NCBI GenBank assembly: GCA_964388085.1
Contig: CAYLZW010000065.1
Span: 1-23,620, forward strand
Source: CAYLZW01 sp964388085
GTDB taxonomy: Bacteria > Myxococcota > UBA727 > CAYLZW01
DNA length: 23,620 nucleotides
Direction: 5' to 3'
A program made the translations under genes and the position numbers. The notes beneath the pieces were generated by a model. The model did no database searches. It worked only from the letters and a program-made list of their open reading frames with translations, and had not been told where the DNA came from. Positions 8,046-15,247 of the stretch are shown here, in pieces; positions within the stretch are counted from its first letter, which is position 1, and each line of letters starts with the position of its first letter.

Positions 8046-8944
8046 GCACGAGCCGCGCGGCCCGAGCCGGAGGACGGGCACGAGCGCTCGTCTTCCCGCC
8101 GCTCGCGCTCGTGCTGGCCCTCTCGCCCCTCGTCGCCTGCCGGCCCGATCCCTCGCGCGCGCCCGCCCTGCGCTTCACGGAGGTGGCCGACGGCGTCGAG
8201 TACGCGCGCCTGCATCATCCGAAGAGCGCGCAGGACCGCGTCGAGGGGCACGCCTTCCGCATCGATCTCGAGCGCGCCGGCCTGCGCGTGTTGGCGGCCG
8301 GCGGGCCCACCGTGCGCCGTGAGGTGAGCACCATCGCGCGCTCGCTAAAGGACGTGGTGGCCATCAACGGCAGCTTCTTCGACGAGAAGAACCGCGCCAT
8401 GGGCGTGGTGGTCGATCAAGGCCGTACGCTCTCGCGCCGCCGCATCAAGTCCTGGAGCGCGCTCGTCGTCGAGCAGCGACGCGCCCGCATCGTGCAGGGC
8501 AGCGAGCTCGTGCTCGACGATCCCGCGCACCTCGTGCTGCAGGGCCAGCCGCGCCTCGTGAAGGGCGGTCGGGTCGCGAAGCTCAAGCCGCAGGTGGCGC
8601 GCCGCACGGCCGTCTGCGCCGAGGGCCGCTACGTCACGTTCGTCGTCGCCAGCAAGCCCGTGGACGCCACCGCCCTCGCCCGCTTCCTGGCGCGCCCCGA
8701 GGGCCGGGGCGGGCTCGCCTGCGAAGACGCGCTCAACCTCGACGGCGGCCCGTCGACGCAGCTGTTCGCGCGCCTCGGCGATCTCTCGGTGACGGTGCCG
8801 GGCGGCGACGGAGTCCCGAACGCGCTCGCGGCCGTGCCGGGGCTGCCGCACAAGAGCCCCTTCGTCGCCGCGCTCGACGGCGGGGCCCTCCTCGGCGACG
8901 GCGGCGTGGCGCTCAGCGACGAGGTCGCGGCAAAAGCGCAGTGA
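8042..8944 (+). CDS. NAGPA/phosphodiester glycosidase-family lipoprotein
   Basis: This 300-aa protein has an Arg-rich n-region, a hydrophobic core (about residues 15-31) and a lipobox Pro-Leu-Val-Ala-Cys33. The mature domain matches the NAGPA-like (DUF2233, phosphodiester glycosidase) family: 'DVVAINGSFFDEKNRAMGVVVDQG' around 104-127 and the signature 'NLDGGPSTQLF' at 232-242. Family members cleave sugar phosphodiester bonds, including in cell-envelope polymers. The substrate here is unknown. The TTG at 8042 is the likely start: it overlaps the MaoC stop (TTGA) and has GGAG about 7 nt upstream. It is translationally coupled to a gene of unrelated function. It converges on the fused dehydrogenase gene with a 12-bp gap and no visible terminator. 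Confidence 0.85.
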   Translation: MSTSRAARAGGRARALVFPPLALVLALSPLVACRPDPSRAPALRFTEVADGVEYARLHHPKSAQDRVEGHAFRIDLERAGLRVLAAGGPTVRREVSTIARSLKDVVAINGSFFDEKNRAMGVVVDQGRTLSRRRIKSWSALVVEQRRARIVQGSELVLDDPAHLVLQGQPRLVKGGRVAKLKPQVARRTAVCAEGRYVTFVVASKPVDATALARFLARPEGRGGLACEDALNLDGGPSTQLFARLGDLSVTVPGGDGVPNALAAVPGLPHKSPFVAALDGGALLGDGGVALSDEVAAKAQ

Positions 8945-8956
8945 GCACGCTCGGCG

Positions 8957-11014
8957 TCACTCGCCGCGGAAGGTCGGTCGGCCGCGCCCCACCGACGCGA
9001 GCCCCTCGAGCGCGTCGTGCGTTCGGAAGATGACGTCGAGGCCCTGCGTCTCCGCGCGCAGCCCCTCCTCGAGCGTGTTGTCGCGCGCGGCGCGCAGGAG
9101 GTCGTCCGCCGCCTTGAGCGCGAGCGGCGCCTTGAAGCCAATCTTCTTCATGACCTTCGCGAGCTTCTCGTCACCGGCCCCTGCCTCGCCCGTGCGCAAC
9201 TTTTCGAGGGGAGCCTCGAACAGCTGCGCGAGCGCGTCGAAGCCCGCCGGCACCGCCGTCGGAGGAGCGCCCTCGGGACGCGTCTCGCCCGACAGCGCGC
9301 GGCGACGCACGGCCTCGTCGAGCTCCTCCGCGCGCACGACCTCGTCGACGAGGCCGAGCGCGAGCGCCGTCTTGGCGTCGACGACGTCGCCGCTCAACAC
9401 CAGCCAGCGCGCGAGCGCGACGCCGACGCGGCGAGCGCTGCGCTGGGTGCCGCCGAGGCCGGGGTAGATGCCGATGCCGGTCTCGGGGAAGCCCATGGTT
9501 CCGGCCGGGGTGGCGACGACAAAGTCGCACGCGAGCGCGAGCTCGGAGCCGCCGCCGAGGGAGAGCCCGTCGAGCGCGCACACGACCGGCTTGCCACAGC
9601 GGTCGATGCGGCGGAACACGTCCTGCCCGTTCGCCGCGAACTGCACGATGCGCGGCACGTCATCGGCGCGGATCTGCTCGACGAAGAAGCGCGTGTCGGC
9701 GCCCGCCACGAAGGCCTTGCCCTTGCCCTCGAGCACGATGCCCTGCACGGCGTCGTCGGCGGCCAGGCGATCGAAGGCGCTCGCGAGCTGCTCGACGACG
9801 ATCTCGTTGAGCGCGTTCATGGCGTCCGGGCGGTTGAACGTCACGTAGCCGACCCCCGCCTCGACGCGGTCGAGCACGAAGCGGATGTCGAACGAGCGCC
9901 CCGCCTCGCCGTGCGACGAGAGCGCGCTCGGCACGCTGGCGTCGGGGTAGCGCTCGGCCAGCGCCTCGACGAGCGCGAGCGCCTTCGCGCTGCCCATGGC
10001 GTTGATGGCCTCGAAGGGACCGCGCGGCCAGCGCAGGCCGACGCGCGCGCCGAGATCACAGTCCTCGAGCGTGCAGACCTTCTCGTCGAACACCAGGCGG
10101 CAGGCGATCTGCGCGACCACGCCCCAGAGGCGATCGCTCACCGCGGCGATCTTCTCGGGGGAGACGCTGCCCTCGAGGCTCCACTGCTCCTTCTTCTCGA
10201 CGACGGGCCGGATCAGATCGCAGGGCTTATAGAAGTCACCGAGCTGCTCGCCGAGCGTGGTCGCCGCGTGCAGCGTGATGGGCACGCCCGTCACGTTCAT
10301 CAGCTCGAAGGGCCCCATGCCGACGCCGAAGGCCTGCTTCGCCGCGTGCTCGACGGTGGGGATGTCGGCGACGCCCTCCTCGACGAGGCGCATGGCCTCG
10401 TTGAGCCAGGGCACGAAGAAGCGGTTCACGATGAAGCCGGGCGCGTCCGCCGACTGCACCGGCGTCTTCGCGCTCAGCTCCTGGATGGCCCAGGCGCGCG
10501 CGAAGGCGGCGTCGCTGGTCTTCGTGCCACGGATGACCTCGACGAGGCGGTTCTTGGCGGGGTGGTAGAAGTAGTGCAGACCGAGCACGCGCTCGGGCCG
10601 CTCTGTGGGCTCGGCGACGTCATCGACGTAGAAGCTCGAGGTGTTGGTCGCGAGCAGCGTGTCCGGACCGCAGAGCTCGTCGAGCTCCCGGAACAGCTCC
10701 TGCTTCACTCGCTTGTCCTCGAAGATGGCCTCGACGACGAGCGCGGCGTCCTTCAGCGCGCGCTTGTCGGCCGTGAACGTCATCCGCCCGAGCACCTCCG
10801 CGGCCTTCTCGGCCTTGAAGATCTTCCGCGCCACGCCCTCCTCGAGCGTCTTCTCGATGCGCTCCCGACCCCGGGCGGCCGCCTCCTCGCTCATGTCGAC
10901 GACGACGACACGAAAGCCCTCGCTGGCGTACTTCTGGGCGATGCCGGAGCCCATGTTGCCGGCGCCGACGACGCCGATGAGGGTGTCCGCGGGGACGATC
11001 TGCGGGCGGGCCAT
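8957..11014 (-). CDS. Fused 3-hydroxyacyl-CoA dehydrogenase / enoyl-CoA hydratase (dehydrogenase first)
   Basis: This 685-aa bifunctional enzyme hydrates enoyl-CoA and oxidises the L-3-hydroxyacyl-CoA with NAD. Residues about 10-195 form the Rossmann domain: the nucleotide loop G17-A-G19-N-M-G22, catalytic His147 in 'GLHYFYHP' and Glu159 in 'LVEV'. Asn197 lies in 'DAPGFIVNRFF', and the helical C-terminal dehydrogenase domains run to about 370. Residues about 376-685 are a crotonase: oxyanion loop 'FVAGADTRFF', 'LGGGSELALACDF' with Glu491, and 'GFPETGIGIYPGLGGTQR' with Glu511, the two catalytic glutamates. FadB/FadJ have the reverse domain order. The ATG at 11014 has GAGGAG 6 nt upstream. It is divergent from the secreted-protein gene at 11110. 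The role could be beta-oxidation or butyryl/crotonyl-CoA metabolism. Confidence 0.93.
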   Translation of the reverse strand: MARPQIVPADTLIGVVGAGNMGSGIAQKYASEGFRVVVVDMSEEAAARGRERIEKTLEEGVARKIFKAEKAAEVLGRMTFTADKRALKDAALVVEAIFEDKRVKQELFRELDELCGPDTLLATNTSSFYVDDVAEPTERPERVLGLHYFYHPAKNRLVEVIRGTKTSDAAFARAWAIQELSAKTPVQSADAPGFIVNRFFVPWLNEAMRLVEEGVADIPTVEHAAKQAFGVGMGPFELMNVTGVPITLHAATTLGEQLGDFYKPCDLIRPVVEKKEQWSLEGSVSPEKIAAVSDRLWGVVAQIACRLVFDEKVCTLEDCDLGARVGLRWPRGPFEAINAMGSAKALALVEALAERYPDASVPSALSSHGEAGRSFDIRFVLDRVEAGVGYVTFNRPDAMNALNEIVVEQLASAFDRLAADDAVQGIVLEGKGKAFVAGADTRFFVEQIRADDVPRIVQFAANGQDVFRRIDRCGKPVVCALDGLSLGGGSELALACDFVVATPAGTMGFPETGIGIYPGLGGTQRSARRVGVALARWLVLSGDVVDAKTALALGLVDEVVRAEELDEAVRRRALSGETRPEGAPPTAVPAGFDALAQLFEAPLEKLRTGEAGAGDEKLAKVMKKIGFKAPLALKAADDLLRAARDNTLEEGLRAETQGLDVIFRTHDALEGLASVGRGRPTFRGE

Positions 11015-11109
11015 GTGTGCTCCTCGTGCTGCGCGCGGCGCGCTGTGCTGGCGACCGCGCCCCCCATAACCCCTGCGGCCGCGCACCGGAAGGCGAGAGG
11101 ACGCACGAC
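11015..11109. promoter_or_regulatory. Divergent intergenic region
   Basis: This 95-bp gap holds the ribosome site of the fused dehydrogenase (GAGGAG on the minus strand) and that of the plus-strand gene (GAGAGG at 11095-11100). I cannot identify promoter boxes with confidence. Confidence 0.3.
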
Positions 11110-11958
11110 GTGCCTATGCTGCCTGCCGTGCACACACGCCGCCTCCCGCTCCCCGGCCTCCTGGCCTTCGTGCTCACGCTCCTGAGCGCGGCCCCGTCGT
11201 TCGCGACGCGCGTGCTCGTGGTCGAGGTGAAGGCCGATCGGGCGGCCGACCAGGAGCTCTCGAAGGCGCTCACGCGCGTCATCGAGAGCCAGGTCATCGG
11301 CGCGGCCCCCGACGTCGAGGTGATGACCTGGCGCGCGGTGGCGACGACCCTCGAGACGGCGGAGGTCGCCGACTGTCTCGGCGACGAGGAGACCGCGGCG
11401 TGCGCGTCCGAGATCGGCGGCGCGCTCGGCGTCGATCTGATCGTGAGCCCGCACGTCGGCGCGCTCGGCAGCGTGCGCGTGCTCACGGTGTCCGTGTACC
11501 GCATGGGCAACGCCACGGTCGCGGGCCAGGCCACACGACGCACGGCCATGGACGACGACGAGGCGCTGCTCGACGCCGCCGGCAGCGCGGTGGCTGAGGC
11601 GCTTTCCGCCGCGGGCCTGCGCGTCGTGGCGCCGCCGCACCTCGCTGCGCTGCAAGTCGTGCCGGTGGAGCGCGCGGCCGACGACGCAAACTTGAGCGAG
11701 CCCTCGCCGCTGCCGTGGATCGTCGCGGGCACCGGCGTGACGACGGGTGCGCTCATTGCGCTCGCGGGCGCCGCGCTGCACGCGGGCGTGTTCCTTGCGT
11801 GGGCACAGCCGTACGAGCGCGGCGAGCTCGATCGCGAAGACGCCCGCGCCTGGGAGCGCGAGGCGCCGATGTGGTGGACGTTGCCGTGGCTCGCCTACGG
11901 CGGTGGAGCGACGCTCATCGCGGGCGCGCTCGTCGCTGGATGGGTGCTGCATGAGTAG
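11110..11958 (+). CDS. Exported protein with TolB-N-like domain and two C-terminal membrane helices
   Basis: This ~282-aa protein has a signal peptide ending near 'AAPSFA'. The following domain (about residues 32-180) resembles the curli/TolB-N-like proteins frequent in myxobacteria. Its clearest element is 'CLGDEETAACASEIGGALGVDLIVSPHVGALG', part of which is a Cys...Cys-Ala-Ser-Glu-Ile-Gly-Gly-Ala-Leu-Gly-Val block preceded by a strand 'VLVVEVKA'. Two hydrophobic stretches near the C-terminus ('GTGVTTGALIALAGAALHAG' and 'GGGATLIAGALVAGWV') flank a charged loop. The GTG at 11110 is chosen because GAGAGG is 9 nt upstream; ATG 11116 and GTG 11128 are alternatives. Its stop overlaps the RCC1 start by 8 nt, so the two are probably co-expressed envelope proteins. 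Function unknown. Confidence 0.72.
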   Translation: MPMLPAVHTRRLPLPGLLAFVLTLLSAAPSFATRVLVVEVKADRAADQELSKALTRVIESQVIGAAPDVEVMTWRAVATTLETAEVADCLGDEETAACASEIGGALGVDLIVSPHVGALGSVRVLTVSVYRMGNATVAGQATRRTAMDDDEALLDAAGSAVAEALSAAGLRVVAPPHLAALQVVPVERAADDANLSEPSPLPWIVAGTGVTTGALIALAGAALHAGVFLAWAQPYERGELDREDARAWEREAPMWWTLPWLAYGGGATLIAGALVAGWVLHE

Positions 11959-13327
11959 GGTGCGCGCTGGTCTCCATGTCCCGTCCTCGGCCACCTGGAG
12001 CGGGATCGTCGTCGTCACGCTCGCGCTCGCCTGTGCGCCGGACGGACCCCGTCCCTGCCGGGGCGACGATCAGTGCGAGCCGGGCCAAGCGTGCGTCGGG
12101 GACGGAGACGTCGGCGTGTGCGCGGCCGCCGCGGGCGGCGCCGACGGCGGGCTCCCGCTCGTGGACGCAGGCCCCGTCGACGCCGGCGTGCCGGATGACG
12201 ACGCGGGGTCGGCTGGCGGTGTCGACGCCGGCAGGCCCGACGCCGGGCCTCCTCCCATGGCGGCCAACGACGTCACCGTCGGCGGCGGCTTCGCGTGCGC
12301 TCGCACGTACGGCCACGAGGTCTTCTGCTGGGGCTACAATTCGAACGGACAGCTCGGCAACCCCGTCATGCAGATCAACACGGTGTATGACCCCACGCGC
12401 GTGAACGGCCTCAGCGACGTCACGGCGGTGGCGGCGGCGGACAACCACGCGTGCGCGCTCGGCAGCGTGAGCGGCGACGTCGGCATCTACTGCTGGGGTG
12501 ACTCCTCGAGCGGCGCGCTCGGCACCGCCGCCGGCCAGGCCGCCGGGGTCCCGCATCGCGTGAACGTCGACGACAGCGTGCACGAGAGCGCGGTCGATCT
12601 GCAGACGGGCGCGGACAGCACCTGCGTGCTCACCAGCGACGACGAGGTCTGGTGTTGGGGACCGGGTGTGCCCGGCTACGTCGTCGGCAGCCCCCTGCGC
12701 ATCAACGCCTTCACCGGCGCCGTGCGCCTGCACGTGAGCAGCGGCGCCATCTGCGCGAAGCTCCAGACGGGGGTCCGCTGCCTCGACCAGAGCGGCGTCA
12801 TGCGCTCGCTGTGCTCGAGCGGCCCGGGCGCCCGCGAGTGCGAGTCGCTCGACGACGCGGCGGACTTTCAGTTCACGGCGTCGAACGCCTGCCGCATCGA
12901 CGGCGCCGACGCCGTGGGCAAGCTGTGGTGCGCGGGCGAGAACGAGTTCGGCGTCGCCGCGCCCGAGCTGCCCGCCGACATGGCCATCGACTTCGCGCAG
13001 CTCGACGACGTGCTCCCGTCCTCGACCAAGCAGGTCGCGCTCGGCGACCAGCACGCGTGCGCGCTCGGCGTCGACGCCACCGTGCGCTGCTGGGGACGAA
13101 ACCTCTGGTTCTCCACGGCGCAGGCCGAGGCGTTCGGCGACCCCTGCTCGGTGGACGCGCTGTGCCACGAGCCCGAGGCGGTCGCCGCGCTGCCGGACAT
13201 CACCGACCTCGACGCCTTCCGCAACTTCACCTGCGCGGTCGCCGACGACGGCGCCCTCTGGTGCTGGGGAGCGCTCGGCAGCGACCTGCGCTTCGGCCCC
13301 TACCGCTACGTCATCCCCGAGGATTGA
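11951..13327 (+). CDS. RCC1-repeat beta-propeller lipoprotein
   Basis: This 458-aa surface or periplasmic protein has a lipobox Leu-Ala-Leu-Ala-Cys28. A four-Cys knot follows (about 36-57: CRGDDQC, then GQAC, then GVC), then an Asp-Ala-Gly-Pro linker to about residue 100. Seven RCC1-like blades come next, each with a Cys near its start and a second at the 'CWG' strand: FACA...FCWGYNSNGQLG, HACA...YCWGDSSSGALG, STCV...WCWG, AICA...RCL, NACR...WCAGENEFG, HACA...RCWG, FTCA...WCWG. Seven blades make a closed propeller, and the Cys pairs probably form one disulfide per blade, as in exported RCC1 proteins of Myxococcota. The ligand is unknown. The ATG at 11951 overlaps the upstream stop (ATGAGTAG). 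It is the last chromosomal gene before the attachment site. Confidence 0.88.
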   Translation: MSRVRAGLHVPSSATWSGIVVVTLALACAPDGPRPCRGDDQCEPGQACVGDGDVGVCAAAAGGADGGLPLVDAGPVDAGVPDDDAGSAGGVDAGRPDAGPPPMAANDVTVGGGFACARTYGHEVFCWGYNSNGQLGNPVMQINTVYDPTRVNGLSDVTAVAAADNHACALGSVSGDVGIYCWGDSSSGALGTAAGQAAGVPHRVNVDDSVHESAVDLQTGADSTCVLTSDDEVWCWGPGVPGYVVGSPLRINAFTGAVRLHVSSGAICAKLQTGVRCLDQSGVMRSLCSSGPGARECESLDDAADFQFTASNACRIDGADAVGKLWCAGENEFGVAAPELPADMAIDFAQLDDVLPSSTKQVALGDQHACALGVDATVRCWGRNLWFSTAQAEAFGDPCSVDALCHEPEAVAALPDITDLDAFRNFTCAVADDGALWCWGALGSDLRFGPYRYVIPED

Positions 13328-13470
13328 GCGCGCGGCGTCGGCTCGGCAGGCCTTCGCGATTCGCTCGGCGCGAACCGTTGGTGTCCTGTCCTGGAGACGC
13401 CGAACCACGACCGTTCGTTTGCGTCGGCCAACGTCCGCTCCACGCGCAGATGCTCGAGCGGATGGCTGTT

Positions 13471-13492
13471 TGGTGTCCCCAGGGGGATTCGA
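13471..13492 (-). other. Prophage attachment site: 3' end of a tRNA gene (probably tRNA-Glu)
   Basis: Read on the minus strand the segment gives TCGAAT (end of the T-loop), CCCCC (T-stem 3' strand), TGGGGAC (acceptor 3' strand), A (discriminator) and CCA, in exactly tRNA spacing. The 5' partners (GGGGG T-stem strand, anticodon and D arms) are not present to the right. This is the standard footprint left when a phage inserts into a tRNA gene and carries its own copy of the 3' end. An acceptor of GTCCCCA/TGGGGAC with a TTCGAATCCCC T-arm resembles bacterial tRNA-Glu; the isotype is inferred, not proven. Confidence 0.72.
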
Positions 13493-13546
13493 GTTAGCGG
13501 CGCAACCTATTTCCCTCGCTCGTTTTTCCCGATTCGGTCGTTGCGG

Positions 13547-13568
13547 GTTGCCCCCGATGTTGCCCCCG
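13547..13568 (+). repeat. Two direct 10-bp repeats near the attachment site
   Basis: GTTGCCCCCG occurs at 13547-13556 and again at 13559-13568, a 12-bp period, about 55-75 bp inside the prophage from the tRNA fragment. The spacing and position fit arm-type integrase-binding sites, but this is inference. The rest of 13328-13596 shows no gene; 13353-13374 could form a weak TTCGCG/CGCGAA hairpin after the RCC1 gene without a T-tract. Confidence 0.5.
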
Positions 13569-13596
13569 TGTGGGGACCCCTACCAACGCCGGGCGG

Positions 13597-14721
13597 TCAG
13601 GCGTCCGCGGTTGCTTCTTCCTGTTCCGACCTGGCCGACTCCTCCTCCATCGAAGCAACTCGCGCTCGAATGGCGTCGGCGTGTGCGTAGATGTCGTCGA
13701 TGGTCTCGATCGGCACTCGCGTCTCGGCCTTGTCCTTGTCGAAGAGGCCGATCGAGCGACGGCGGCCGTTGAAGTAGAGGCGGGCGATGGGCTTCCGGTT
13801 GTTGTCGTCGAGGAGGATGGCGCAGTAGCTTTTCGCGTCCCGGTACAGCACGCGCCGGGTGTCAACGCGCCCGACGAGGATCGACTTGATGACGTAGAAC
13901 GCCATGACCTCTTCCTCGGTCGTGACGATGTCGTTCCCGGCCTCCTCCGCCTCCGACGATCCTTCCGTCTCCGCCGTCGGCTGCGTCGCGCCCTCCTCGT
14001 GGGCGAGCGCGGTGCGAAGCCGTGTGCTGATGCGCTCGCTGACGGTGCGGTTCACAGCCTGGCGGATGAACGGCGTGAAGCGGTCGACCACGCTCTGGGT
14101 GATCCGCCCGTCGTAGATCTTGCCGACGCAGTGTCGCACGAACTCGGGGCTCGGCGAGGTGAACTCGCTCTCGAGCAGCCGCTTGATCGCCTTGGTGTAC
14201 TTGAGCTCGAACGCAGCCTCGACGACCTGCTCGACGTCGAACCCCTTGTGAGCGACGCGCCAGAAGTCCTCGATGGCGCGGTCATCGAGGGTTCGGAGGT
14301 CCACCTCCAGGAACGGCTTCGCGTCCATGACGTTGGGCGCGTCGAGGTCGGAGAAGAAGTGGTAGGCGAGGCCGTTGGTGAGCAGGCCGACGCGGGCCGG
14401 CGTCACGCTGAAATAGCGGTACAACTGCGAGCCGTGCGCGTCGGAGAGAGTCGCGTCTGCGGCCTTGCACTCGATCAGCAGTACGGGCTTCCCGTCGCGC
14501 ATCAGAGCGTAGTCGACCTTCTCGCCCTTCTTGATGCCGACGTCGGCGTTGAACTCGGGGACGACCTCGGCCGGGTTGAACACGTCGTAACCCAGACCTT
14601 GGAGCACCGGCAGCACGAGCGCGTGCTTCGTCGCCTCCTCGGTCGCGATGGCGCCCAGCAGCGTCTCCGCGCGTGACGCCACCTCCTTCAGCCGCTGTCC
14701 GAACGTCTGGATGTCCACCAT
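13597..14721 (-). CDS. Orphan HsdR-N-type (PD-(D/E)XK) nuclease-like protein
   Basis: This 374-aa protein resembles stand-alone 'type I restriction enzyme R N-terminal domain' proteins. Residues about 1-190 carry the nuclease core: Glu28/Glu29 in 'ATEEATKHALVLPVL', Asp70 in 'GEKVDYAL', and Glu84-Cys-Lys86 in 'PVLLIECKAAD', giving an intact D-x13-E-x-K set. A helical middle follows, an acidic Ser/Glu/Thr linker (about 245-270), and a distinct C-terminal domain (about 270-352) with 'RDAKSYCAILLDDNNRKPIAR' and 'RSIGLFDKD'. There is no helicase/translocase domain and no adjacent hsdM or hsdS, so it is not a classic type I restriction subunit. The ATG at 14721 has GGAGG 5 nt upstream; the frame continues upstream without coding character. 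It is the first prophage gene after the attachment site, a usual place for cargo. Confidence 0.82.
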   Translation of the reverse strand: MVDIQTFGQRLKEVASRAETLLGAIATEEATKHALVLPVLQGLGYDVFNPAEVVPEFNADVGIKKGEKVDYALMRDGKPVLLIECKAADATLSDAHGSQLYRYFSVTPARVGLLTNGLAYHFFSDLDAPNVMDAKPFLEVDLRTLDDRAIEDFWRVAHKGFDVEQVVEAAFELKYTKAIKRLLESEFTSPSPEFVRHCVGKIYDGRITQSVVDRFTPFIRQAVNRTVSERISTRLRTALAHEEGATQPTAETEGSSEAEEAGNDIVTTEEEVMAFYVIKSILVGRVDTRRVLYRDAKSYCAILLDDNNRKPIARLYFNGRRRSIGLFDKDKAETRVPIETIDDIYAHADAIRARVASMEEESARSEQEEATADA

Positions 14722-14920
14722 GCGCCCCTCCGCGCGTGGAGGCTCGCCCGCACAGGGGCGGGCCGCAACTCCGCCGCGAGGCAGGGGCGATCCTCCGCGT
14801 CGGTGTGTGCAGTAGGGCCAGCGAGGGACGAGCCGCCGGGCGGCAGGTCGTGTGCGTACACTGCCGGCGCTAGTGTGGCCCCATGGCGTCGCACCGGTGT
14901 CCGCCGGAGGGAGGGCGAGC
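14722..14920. promoter_or_regulatory. Divergent intergenic region in prophage
   Basis: This 199-bp spacer separates the nuclease-like gene from the membrane-protein gene. It contains an imperfect inverted repeat ACACT (14858-14862)...AGTGT (14872-14876) around a GCCGGC core, which could be an operator or promoter element. TACACT at 14857-14862 could serve as a -10 box, but no matching -35 is visible. No gene is evident. Confidence 0.35.
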
Positions 14921-15247
14921 ATGAAGGCAGAGGGAGAGCGCTACCCGTGGGGGCGCATGCTGACGCTTGCAGCGTTGGAGATCGTCGCGTGGCTCGTGAT
15001 CGGGGTCGCGGTTCTCGATGCGGCGCCGGTCAACCCGTTCTGGCTGGTCGCCGCCTTCTTCCTCGGGCGCCACCTCGGGGCGATGCGAAAGGCCCTCGAC
15101 ATGAATGCCGAGGGGTTCAACCGGACGCTTGAGCGCATCATCGCGCGCGTCGACGTTGAGAAGATCCGCGAGGAGAACGGCCGGCTCCAGTCCGCGCTAG
15201 CTCGCGAGGAGCTGGCCCGAATGGAGCTCGAGAGGACCAAAGGGTGA
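14921..15247 (+). CDS. Small membrane protein with C-terminal coiled coil
   Basis: This 108-aa protein has two hydrophobic segments (about residues 15-32, 'LAALEIVAWLVIGVAVLD', and 38-50, 'NPFWLVAAFFLG'). A charged heptad-like helix follows to the end ('VEKIREENGRLQSALAREE' and onward), predicted to be a cytoplasmic coiled coil. The ATG at 14921 has a strong GGAGGGAGG site. It is divergent from the nuclease-like gene and ends in a strong hairpin. No family is recognised. Small prophage membrane proteins beside cargo genes often act in superinfection exclusion or as toxin-like effectors, but nothing in the sequence proves that here. Confidence 0.68.
   Translation: MKAEGERYPWGRMLTLAALEIVAWLVIGVAVLDAAPVNPFWLVAAFFLGRHLGAMRKALDMNAEGFNRTLERIIARVDVEKIREENGRLQSALAREELARMELERTKG

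Noticed and set aside
9017..11185. Long plus-strand open frame opposite the fused dehydrogenase/hydratase
   Set aside because: It is Arg/Glu/Leu/His-rich with no family motif and lies antisense to a gene with complete catalytic motifs. It is a GC-rich shadow frame.
13377..13402. A second degraded tRNA 3' end (TGGTGTCC at about 13379)
   Set aside because: Only the first 8 bases resemble the tRNA end; the T-stem and T-loop bases that should follow are absent.
13471..13576. A complete ~106-nt tRNA, since plus-strand TGGGGAC at 13570-13576 would give a matching GTCCCCA 5' acceptor
   Set aside because: No T-stem 5' strand, anticodon arm or D arm can be formed in between, and the length is wrong for an ordinary tRNA. 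The 7-mer is probably chance or part of attP.
13597..14721. Complete type I restriction-modification system
   Set aside because: The protein lacks the helicase/translocase domains of HsdR, and no hsdM or hsdS gene is nearby.
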